Of a stretch of 20,731 nt of DNA, positions 7,001-13,213 are shown in pieces (the stretch's first letter is position 1; each line of letters begins with the position of its first letter). Position numbers and translations under genes: made by a program. This stretch comes from Candidatus Micrarchaeum sp. (lineage in GTDB: Archaea; SpSt-1190; DYHY01). The stretch covers positions 115,026 through 135,756 of the forward strand of contig DYHY01000001.1 of NCBI GenBank assembly GCA_020723935.1. The letters run 5' to 3'. The notes under the pieces were generated by a model, which saw nothing but the letters and a program-made list of their open reading frames with translations, was not told the DNA's origin and ran no database searches.

Positions 7001-8320
7001 TTAAGGCTCGGAGAGCTTCCTCGCCTGCTCTATCAGGTGGTCCGCAGCGGCCTCGTCCTTCCCCTCGACGGTTATCCGGAGGAACGGCTCGGTCCCCGAC
7101 GGGCGTATGAGGAGCCAGCCGATGCCGTCGAAATCCACGCGCACCCCGTCTATCGTGTTCACCTTCCAGGACGGATCGAGGCGCTTCCTGACGTTCCCCA
7201 TCGCGACGCCCTTGAGCTCGCTTGGAATCGAGAGCTTCTCGCGCTTCAGGAAGGTCTTCGGCACCGCGGCCGCGAGCCTGTCCAGGGGCCCGGCCTTGGA
7301 GACCATCTCCAGGAGCTTCACCGCGCTGTAGATCCCGTCCGGGCAGTAGTGCATTTTGGGCCACACGTACGTCCCGCTGCAGCCCTCGCCCCCGAAGGTC
7401 GCCCTGCCGGAGAGCTCCTTGAGCTTGGTGGAGATGTTGACGTCGCCCACAGCGACGCGCACGACCTCGCCGAGGGAGTCGACGTTCGAGGAGCCGTCGA
7501 CGACGTCCACTATCGTGGATCCGCCCGCGAAGTTGGAGGCGAAAAGGTACAGCAGAGCGTCCGGGGGGATCGGCCCGTCGCGCGAGACCGCAAACATCCT
7601 GTCCGCGTCCCCGTCGAAGATTATCCCGATGTCCGCCCCGCGCTCGTGCATCGCGCGCAGCGTCGTGTCGATGTCCGCTATCCTGTTCCAGTCGCCGAGG
7701 GAGGGGACCGGCTGGCCCTTGGGCTGGGGGATGTAGGTCCCGTCGGGGCGCTCGAAAATCGGATAGACGACGCAGCCGAGCTTCTCGAAGAGGAGCGGGG
7801 CCGTCGCCGTGGCCGCGCCGCAGTTGCAGTTGAGGACTATTTTCATCCCGGAGAACCTCCTGGAGAACTCGGAGAGGATCCTGTCGTTGTGCGCGAACCT
7901 CAGCTTCTCCGACTGCTTCGCGCGCCCGGGTATCACGGGCGCGTACTGGATGAGCCTCTCTATCTCGTCCTCCTGCGCGCGCGTGAAGGCCGACCCGTCC
8001 GGGTTGAAGAACTTGAAGCCGTTGTACTGGGGAGGGTTGTGGCTCGCGGTAACCATTATGGCGCACGCGGCGGAGAGCTCCCTCGCGGCGTACGCGGTGG
8101 CCGGCGTCGGGGAGACCCCTATCTGCGTCACGTCCGCGCCGCTCATCCCGGCGGCTCGAGAGAACCCGTCGTCAAGCTCCTTGCCCGACTCGCGGGTGTC
8201 GCAGCCGACGACTATTTTCTTGTACTTCTTCGCCGTCGCGACCCCCAGCTTCCTCGCGAGGTCCACAGTTATCGCTTCGCCGAAAATTCCCCTTATCCCC
8301 GAAGTCCCAAACAGTCCCAT
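7001..8320 (-). CDS. glmM: Phosphoglucosamine mutase / phosphohexomutase
   Basis: Alpha-D-phosphohexomutase family, 439 residues. It interconverts 6-phospho and 1-phospho hexoses; with the GlmU-like gene just downstream, glucosamine-phosphate is the likely substrate. The visible motifs are the N-terminal LFGTSGIRG (3-11), the phosphoserine loop TASHNPPQYNG with Ser93, the metal loop DGDADR (236-241), a sugar-binding loop GGEGCSG (310-316; the family usually reads GGEQSG or GGExSG, so one extra residue is present) and the phosphate-binding RPSGTEP (406-412). ATG 8320 is chosen because family homology begins exactly there; the open frame extends upstream but with no recognisable protein. It follows glycyl-tRNA synthetase by 77 bp with no clear TATA box, so co-transcription is possible. 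Confidence 0.92.
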   Translation of the reverse strand: MGLFGTSGIRGIFGEAITVDLARKLGVATAKKYKKIVVGCDTRESGKELDDGFSRAAGMSGADVTQIGVSPTPATAYAARELSAACAIMVTASHNPPQYNGFKFFNPDGSAFTRAQEDEIERLIQYAPVIPGRAKQSEKLRFAHNDRILSEFSRRFSGMKIVLNCNCGAATATAPLLFEKLGCVVYPIFERPDGTYIPQPKGQPVPSLGDWNRIADIDTTLRAMHERGADIGIIFDGDADRMFAVSRDGPIPPDALLYLFASNFAGGSTIVDVVDGSSNVDSLGEVVRVAVGDVNISTKLKELSGRATFGGEGCSGTYVWPKMHYCPDGIYSAVKLLEMVSKAGPLDRLAAAVPKTFLKREKLSIPSELKGVAMGNVRKRLDPSWKVNTIDGVRVDFDGIGWLLIRPSGTEPFLRITVEGKDEAAADHLIEQARKLSEP

Positions 8321-8397
8321 CGTGTGATCTTTCCTCTCTCCTCTGTCATGTCGTGTGCTTCCCTTCGATTGTCGCTCCGGACGCCGCGCGGGGCGCC

Positions 8398-9885
8398 CTA
8401 GGTTATCCCGAGGGGCGGCTTCGCCCTCCCGCGGATCATGGCGGCAAGGTAGGCCATCCCGACCCGGACCTGCTTCATCGTGTCCCTGTCGCGCACGGTG
8501 ACCGTTCCGTCCTCCTTCGTCTGGTAGTCGATCGTCACGCAGCAAGGTACCCCCATCTCGTCGGCCCTAGCGTAGCGCTTGCCGATGGATCCGGAATGGT
8601 CGCAGAAGGTGGAAAGGCCCGCAGCGGAAAGGGTGGAATTGACCTCCTCCGCCTTCTCCGAAAGGCCGTCCTTCTTGACGAGCGAGAAGACGTTGACGTC
8701 GTAGGGGGCGAGCCACGCCGGGAGGGCGAACCACGCCCACTCCCTGTCCCTGTCCTTCGGCCGGTAGGCGTGCTCAAGCGCCGCGTAGAACATGCGCTGG
8801 AGGCCCCACGAGGGCTCGACGACGTGCGGGACGAATTTCTTCCCGTCGACCGTCACCGCGAAATCCTTTCCGCTGCTCTTGGCGTGCGTCCCGAGGTCGT
8901 GGTCGGTGCGGTAGGCGTTCCCTATCGTCTCCTTCCACCCGTAGTCGGTGGAGACCTCCATGTCGATGTTGCCCTTGGAGTAGAACGGCGTCTCGTCGGG
9001 CCCGAGGAACCTGAAGCGGAACTTGTCGGAGGGTATGCCGAGCACCTTCTCGTAGAAGAGCGCCTCCTTCGCGAGCCAGTACGCGACGTACTTGTTCGGT
9101 ATGAGTCTCTTCCCCAGCAGGGCTTCGACGCTGGCGATCTCGTCGCCCCCGTCAACCTTGCGCAGGGTCACCGCCGTCCCCTTGAGCTTCTCCCAGCCGG
9201 CGACCTCGTCGATCTTCTCGGGGTCAAGGAAGATCTCTATCTCGAGCTGCTCGAACTCCCTCAGGCGTATGAGCCCCTGCCTGGGCGATATCTCGTTCCT
9301 GAACGAGCGGCCCAGCTGCGCGATGCCAAGGGGGAGCTTCTCCCGCGTCGCCTTGAAGATCTTGGGGAAATCTATGAATATCGTCTGGGCCGTCTCGGGC
9401 CGAAGGTACCCCTCGATCATCTTCTTCCCGGCGCCTACCGAGAGGGGGAACATCATGTGGAACTCCTCGATCGCCGCAGGGAGCCTCGTGCCGCAGGACG
9501 GGCAGAACACCTTGCTCTTAGAAAGGATCTTGTTCATGCCCTCCACCGACGTCCCCTCGACGTTCCTCTTGAGCTGCTCCTCTATCAGGTGGTCCGCGCG
9601 GAAGGCTTCCTGGCATTTCCCGCACTTCACCATCGGGTCGATGAAGCTCTTCACGTGGCCGCTCGCGACGAGGACCTCCTTCCTCACGACGACGGAGCCG
9701 TCTATCTCGAAGAAGCCCTCCTGGCGCAGGCACCAATCGCGCCAGGCGGAAAGCATGCGCTGCTTCACCCTCGTCCCCAGGGGGCCGAAGTCGTAGAAGC
9801 CGCCGATGCCGCCGTAGACCTCGCAGGATGGGATTATGAAAGCCTTGTGCACGAGGAGGTCGAATGCGTTGTCTGTCGCGGACAT
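8398..9885 (-). CDS. glyS: Glycyl-tRNA synthetase, archaeal/eukaryotic alpha2 type
   Basis: A class II aminoacyl-tRNA synthetase of 495 residues that charges tRNA-Gly. Motif 1 region GGIGGFYDFGPLGTRVKQ (25-42), motif 2 with FRNEISPRQGLIRLREFEQ (195-213), the preceding YLRPETAQTIFIDF (160-173) and motif 3 near VEPSWGLQRMFYAALEHAY are all present. Two Cys pairs, KCGKC (88-91) and CPSCG (128-131), probably bind zinc in the insertion between motifs 1 and 2. A C-terminal anticodon-binding domain follows. ATG 9885 is chosen because conserved sequence begins there. The closest TATA-like element (minus strand TTTTAAAG, 9921-9929) is about 40 bp upstream and inside the longer open frame, so the mRNA probably has a short leader. 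Confidence 0.95.
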   Translation of the reverse strand: MSATDNAFDLLVHKAFIIPSCEVYGGIGGFYDFGPLGTRVKQRMLSAWRDWCLRQEGFFEIDGSVVVRKEVLVASGHVKSFIDPMVKCGKCQEAFRADHLIEEQLKRNVEGTSVEGMNKILSKSKVFCPSCGTRLPAAIEEFHMMFPLSVGAGKKMIEGYLRPETAQTIFIDFPKIFKATREKLPLGIAQLGRSFRNEISPRQGLIRLREFEQLEIEIFLDPEKIDEVAGWEKLKGTAVTLRKVDGGDEIASVEALLGKRLIPNKYVAYWLAKEALFYEKVLGIPSDKFRFRFLGPDETPFYSKGNIDMEVSTDYGWKETIGNAYRTDHDLGTHAKSSGKDFAVTVDGKKFVPHVVEPSWGLQRMFYAALEHAYRPKDRDREWAWFALPAWLAPYDVNVFSLVKKDGLSEKAEEVNSTLSAAGLSTFCDHSGSIGKRYARADEMGVPCCVTIDYQTKEDGTVTVRDRDTMKQVRVGMAYLAAMIRGRAKPPLGIT

Positions 9886-9920
9886 CTTGTTTGCCTTGCG
9901 GGGCAACCGCTGGGAGGCTT

Positions 9921-9930
9921 CTTTAAAAGA
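9921..9930 (-). promoter_or_regulatory. TATA-like element of glycyl-tRNA synthetase
   Basis: Minus-strand TCTTTTAAAG is centred about 40 bp from ATG 9885, leaving a leader of roughly 13 nt. It rules out the longer 517-residue reading frame as the natural start. The 98-bp divergent gap also carries the separate TATA of the TctA-like gene. Confidence 0.5.
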
Positions 9931-9953
9931 GTTTTTTCCCGTCCGGAGCAAGC

Positions 9954-9961
9954 TACATAAG
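9954..9961 (+). promoter_or_regulatory. TATA box of the TctA-like gene
   Basis: TACATAAG is centred 26.5 bp before ATG 9984, the expected distance for a leaderless archaeal transcript. Confidence 0.5.
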
Positions 9962-9983
9962 CCGGGGGCCGTGGGGGAGCCGG

Positions 9984-11138
9984 ATGCTCCTGGAGATAGC
10001 CTTCGGGTTCCTCGCGGGCCTCGCCCTCGGGCTGCTTCCGGGCCTGCATCCCAACAACGTCTCGCTCATCCTCCTGCCCCTGGGGCCCCTCGCGATCGCC
10101 GCCGCGTACGCCGCGCAGGCGTTCTCCTCCGTCCTCCCCGCCGTCTACGTCGGCGCGCCCTCTTCCGGCGCGGAGCTCTCAGTCCTCCCCGCCCACAGGA
10201 TGCTCCTCTCCGGGAAGGCCGGGCGCGCGGTGTTCGTCTCCGTCGCCTCGATGCTCATCTCCCTCGCGTCCTTCCTCGTCCTCGCCGTCCCGGCGATGGA
10301 AATCCTCCCCGAAAGGCTCCCCCGGAACCTCGTCCTCGCGGTCCTCGTCTTCTTCTCGGCGGTGCTCGTCCTGTTCGAGGAGAAGAAGCTCCTCGCCGCG
10401 GCGTTCTTCCTCGCGTCCGCGATCTTCGGCACGGCCTTCGCGTCGTCCGAGAACCTCTTCCCCATCTTCGCCGGCTTCTTCGGAGCGAGCACGTTAGTAG
10501 GAAGCATCCTTTCCAGGGGAGAAAGGGGGGATGGAGCGGCGCCCCGTCCGGGGAAAATGGACGCGCGCAAGGCGGCGGGCGGAAGCGTGCGGCCGATCGT
10601 CTTCCCCGCCGTCGCCGGCTCCCTCTGCGGGGCCGCGGTGGGGATTTTCCCGGCGCTCACTGTCTCGGTCGTGTCGTCGGCCGCATCCGTCGCGCTCTTC
10701 TCGGGCCTGGAGACCGAGGAGTTCCTAGCCCTCTCCTCCTCCGCGGGCTTCTCGGCGTTCCTCTTCTCGCTCCTTTCGGCCGCGAGGATGGGTGTCGCGA
10801 GGAACGGGACAATTGCCGCGGCCGTTTCCTCCGGATGGGGGCCGGGGATGCTCTGGCGGACGGTCCTCGTCGTCTCCGCCTCCGCCTGCGCCGCCGCCTT
10901 CCTCGCCCGCTTCATGCTGCTCCCCGTGTTCAGGAGGATAGGAAAGTTCCGGCGCCTCAATGAGATCTCGCTTGCGGTGCTTGCGGTCTCCGTCGCCCTG
11001 TTCTCGGGCGCCCGGGGCCTCCTCGTCTTCGCGCTCTCCTGCGCGATAGGCGTCTCCTGCGCGAAGGCCGGGGTCGGGAAGCGGGTGCTAATGGGCGCGC
11101 TCCTCGGGCGGTCCGTCCTCTCCTACCTAAGGGCCTAG
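9984..11138 (+). CDS. TctA-like polytopic membrane protein
   Basis: A 384-residue integral membrane protein with roughly nine or ten hydrophobic segments and very few charged residues outside short loops. The N-terminal motif GLLPGLHPNNVSLILLPLG resembles the conserved start of archaeal TctA-family permease homologues (COG1784), related to the large membrane subunit of bacterial tripartite tricarboxylate transporters. The protein shows an approximate two-half layout split by a charged loop near residues 175-200 (SRGERGDGAAPRPGK). No partner subunits (TctB or TctC) are visible nearby, which is usual for the archaeal proteins, whose substrate is unknown. The family call rests on the N-terminal motif and topology. 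It is probably transcribed from its own promoter and is followed 68 bp later by the MBL hydrolase. Confidence 0.7.
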   Translation: MLLEIAFGFLAGLALGLLPGLHPNNVSLILLPLGPLAIAAAYAAQAFSSVLPAVYVGAPSSGAELSVLPAHRMLLSGKAGRAVFVSVASMLISLASFLVLAVPAMEILPERLPRNLVLAVLVFFSAVLVLFEEKKLLAAAFFLASAIFGTAFASSENLFPIFAGFFGASTLVGSILSRGERGDGAAPRPGKMDARKAAGGSVRPIVFPAVAGSLCGAAVGIFPALTVSVVSSAASVALFSGLETEEFLALSSSAGFSAFLFSLLSAARMGVARNGTIAAAVSSGWGPGMLWRTVLVVSASACAAAFLARFMLLPVFRRIGKFRRLNEISLAVLAVSVALFSGARGLLVFALSCAIGVSCAKAGVGKRVLMGALLGRSVLSYLRA

Positions 11139-11172
11139 GCGGGCGAGCGGGCGGCGGAACGTGCGGATACCA

Positions 11173-11179
11173 TTTAAAA
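11173..11179 (+). promoter_or_regulatory. TATA box of the MBL hydrolase gene
   Basis: TTTAAAA is centred 31 bp before ATG 11207, implying a leader of only a few nucleotides. Confidence 0.5.
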
Positions 11180-11206
11180 CCGGGAGGGCGCGCACCTTCC
11201 CGCAAG

Positions 11207-11839
11207 ATGCAGATAATCCCCCTTCCGGGAAACGGCCCAAGCTCCAACTGCTACTTGATAGTCGACGGCTTCGCGGTCCTGATAGACACCGGCTGCGACG
11301 AGAGGATACTCCACAGCCTCAGGAAGATAGGCCTGCCGCCGGAGGCCGTCCGGATGGTGATAAACACCCACTGCCACTTCGACCACGTCGGGTGTAACGA
11401 GCTCTTCACCGAGGCCCAGATCTGTCTGCATTCGGCGGACGCGAGGCAAATAGAGGAGATGAACGACGCAGTCACCCTCGCGGGCCTGTTCAAGAGGGAG
11501 ATCCTCCCGAAGGTTGACAGGCACCTCAAGGACGGCGACGTCATAAGAATGAGGACGGGGACCCTGACGGTCATACACACCCCTGGCCACACGGCGGGGT
11601 CCATCTCGATACTCACGAGCACGGGGGTCCTGTTCTCGGGCGACACGGTCTTTGCGGACGCCGTCGGGCGCTGGGATCTCCCCACAGGGAACCCGGACCT
11701 CCTCAAGAGGTCGCTGCAGCTCCTCGCGATAAAGAAGTTCCTCCAGCTCTACCCGGGCCACGGCCCGCCCACGACGAAGAACAAGATAAAGTCGGTCCTG
11801 GAGGACGGCATAATAACCTCTGCCTCCAAGATCCCCTAG
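11207..11839 (+). CDS. Metallo-beta-lactamase-fold hydrolase (glyoxalase II-like)
   Basis: A 210-residue MBL-fold protein with a full dinuclear metal site: THCHFDH (His55, His57, Asp59, His60), His128 in HTPGHTAGS, Asp146 in FSGDTVF and His185 in YPGHGP. This set is typical of hydroxyacylglutathione hydrolase-like and related thioester or lactone hydrolases; the short length and lack of a C-terminal helical domain argue against classical glyoxalase II. No RNase J or CPSF beta-CASP insertion is present, so a nuclease role is unlikely. Substrate is not determinable. The gene is convergent with the DUF350-like gene, with 12 bp between the stops. Confidence 0.88.
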   Translation: MQIIPLPGNGPSSNCYLIVDGFAVLIDTGCDERILHSLRKIGLPPEAVRMVINTHCHFDHVGCNELFTEAQICLHSADARQIEEMNDAVTLAGLFKREILPKVDRHLKDGDVIRMRTGTLTVIHTPGHTAGSISILTSTGVLFSGDTVFADAVGRWDLPTGNPDLLKRSLQLLAIKKFLQLYPGHGPPTTKNKIKSVLEDGIITSASKIP

Positions 11840-11851
11840 CGGGCCCGCGCG

Positions 11852-12355
11852 CTAGAACAGCGCTCCCAGGGCGAGGGAGGTCCCGGAGACCCCTGCGGAC
11901 ATCACTATCGCCGTCCCTATCAGGACGCCGGCCATCAGGAGGGCGACTGCCATGTTCCCGCCCGAAAGCTCCTTCACCTCATCTATCTCGGAGGTCAGGA
12001 CGTCTATCACCCTCAGCGATATGTAGGAAGATGCCGCGGCGCCGGCGATCCCCGCGGCGACCCTGAAGAGGCCTGCCATTATCGCGAGATATGCCGAGGA
12101 GGAGGTGCTCGAGAGTAGCGTGTCCGTGAAACCAGAGAGCCCGGAAGCGAGGACAATGCCTATCGAGACCGCGCACGCCGCCAGGAGGACCGAGACAGCC
12201 GCGTTCCCGGCCCGCACCTCCTTGGACCATTTCATCCCGGCCGTCAGGTGGCTGAAGAGGAACACAGCCCCCCACGCGGATGCGAGGGCGAGGGCGATCC
12301 CCATGAGGAACTGGCCCGCAATCAGCACCAGGGGCACCGCAAGCTCCGAAACCAT
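11852..12355 (-). CDS. DUF350-like small membrane protein
   Basis: A 167-residue membrane protein with about four transmembrane helices in two similar halves. Each half carries a short charged stretch followed by a GN and a hydrophobic helix: KEVRAGNAAVSVLLAACAVS and KELSGGNMAVALLMAGVLIG. This internal repeat and the N-A/V-A pattern resemble DUF350 (YjfL) proteins of unknown function. ATG 12355 is preferred to an upstream in-frame TTG (12373) because the TATA-like minus-strand TTATTAA is centred about 27 bp upstream. It is divergent from the DNA glycosylase and shares its promoter island. Confidence 0.65.
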   Translation of the reverse strand: MVSELAVPLVLIAGQFLMGIALALASAWGAVFLFSHLTAGMKWSKEVRAGNAAVSVLLAACAVSIGIVLASGLSGFTDTLLSSTSSSAYLAIMAGLFRVAAGIAGAAASSYISLRVIDVLTSEIDEVKELSGGNMAVALLMAGVLIGTAIVMSAGVSGTSLALGALF

Positions 12356-12378
12356 TCTTCCGGGGAGGCGCAACTTTC

Positions 12379-12387
12379 ATTAATAAG
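12379..12387. promoter_or_regulatory. Shared TATA-like island between DUF350-like and glycosylase genes
   Basis: ATTAATAAG is the only A/T-rich stretch in the 60-bp divergent gap. Its ATTAAT core is palindromic. It lies about 27 bp from the DUF350-like ATG (minus) and about 33 bp from the glycosylase GTG (plus), so it may serve both directions. Confidence 0.5.
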
Positions 12388-12415
12388 GGTTGTGCCCGCA
12401 GGCGGGAGGGAAGAA

Positions 12416-13213
12416 GTGGAAAGCCGGGAATTCTCTGCATCGTCACGCCTTCGGACGGACTTTGACCTGGGAAGGAACCTCGCGCGCAGGCCCTTCCTCT
12501 TCGAGATCAACGGAAGCCTCGGGAGGATTGTCACGTTCCGCGGGCGCCGGGTGCGCATCTCGGTCGGGCAGGAGGGCAGGAAGCTCACCATCCGCGCCCG
12601 CGGCGCCTCTGTGAGGAGCCGGGCTGACATGAAGGAGCTTGCAAGGAAGGTGAGATGGTGCCTGGGCGCGGAGGAGGACCTCTTTGGCTTCTACTCGCTG
12701 TGCGAGGACGATCCCGTCCTCGGGCCGCTCCTCCCGCAGCTGCGGGGCCTTCGCATATTCTCTGCGCCCTCCGACTGGGAGGGCCTCGCCTGCATAATCT
12801 GCTCGCAGATGACGGCCTTCCCGCAGTACAAGAGGATTGTCTATTCGCTCTACTCCGCATACGGCGGGAGGTTCCCTTCGCAGGGGGACGTGCTGCGCAG
12901 GCCGGGCCTTCTCGCCGGGTGCGGCCTCGGGTACAGGGCGGCCTTCCTGCTCGGATGCGCGAAGAGGTTCAGGGGGGACGCGGCGACGGAGGAGGGCCTC
13001 CCCGGGATAGGCCCGTACAGCAGGAGCATCTTCTCGCTCTTCGCGCGCAGGGATTTCTCGCGCGTTTACGACGACGTGCTCATAAGGAGAATATTAAAAG
13101 AGAGGTACCGCGGCAGGAGCCTCGATGGGTTCGCGCGCAGATGGGGCCCGTGGGCGGGGATCGCCGAGGTCTACCTCCAGAAGTTCCTCGCGGACCAGAA
13201 AAGGGGGGGCTGA
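12416..13213 (+). CDS. HhH-GPD DNA glycosylase, AlkA-like
   Basis: A predicted base-excision repair glycosylase of 265 residues. An N-terminal beta domain (about 1-75) of the AlkA/OGG type is followed by the helical HhH-GPD domain: LACIICSQMT (124-133), a hairpin LPGIGPYSRS (195-204) and VYDDVLIRRIL with Asp220 at the position of the AlkA catalytic aspartate. The position where OGG enzymes carry the catalytic lysine is Arg in LGYRAAF (171-177), so a monofunctional, alkylbase-type glycosylase is more likely than an 8-oxoguanine lyase. The start is a GTG preceded by a GGGAGG Shine-Dalgarno-like sequence six bases upstream. The 3' end overlaps the next gene by 89 bp and contains its promoter. 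Confidence 0.8.
   Translation: MESREFSASSRLRTDFDLGRNLARRPFLFEINGSLGRIVTFRGRRVRISVGQEGRKLTIRARGASVRSRADMKELARKVRWCLGAEEDLFGFYSLCEDDPVLGPLLPQLRGLRIFSAPSDWEGLACIICSQMTAFPQYKRIVYSLYSAYGGRFPSQGDVLRRPGLLAGCGLGYRAAFLLGCAKRFRGDAATEEGLPGIGPYSRSIFSLFARRDFSRVYDDVLIRRILKERYRGRSLDGFARRWGPWAGIAEVYLQKFLADQKRGG
13091..13100 (+). promoter_or_regulatory. TATA-like element inside the glycosylase gene, driving the Lon-like protease gene
   Basis: ATATTAAAAG is centred about 29 bp before ATG 13125. It occupies the Arg-Ile-Leu-Lys codons of the glycosylase, using ATA, TTA and AAA in a gene that otherwise prefers GC-ending codons. An AGGAG sits five bases before the same ATG. Promoter function is inferred. Confidence 0.5.

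Noticed and set aside
6884-8401. 505-codon plus-strand open frame antisense to the mutase and nucleotidyltransferase genes
   Set aside because: Its translation is a low-complexity Arg/Val/Leu/Glu-rich mix typical of GC-rich antisense frames, while the opposite strand holds two clear enzyme families.
8353-9960. 535-codon plus-strand open frame antisense to glycyl-tRNA synthetase
   Set aside because: It is a shadow of a strongly conserved gene; composition is biased and no motif is recognisable.
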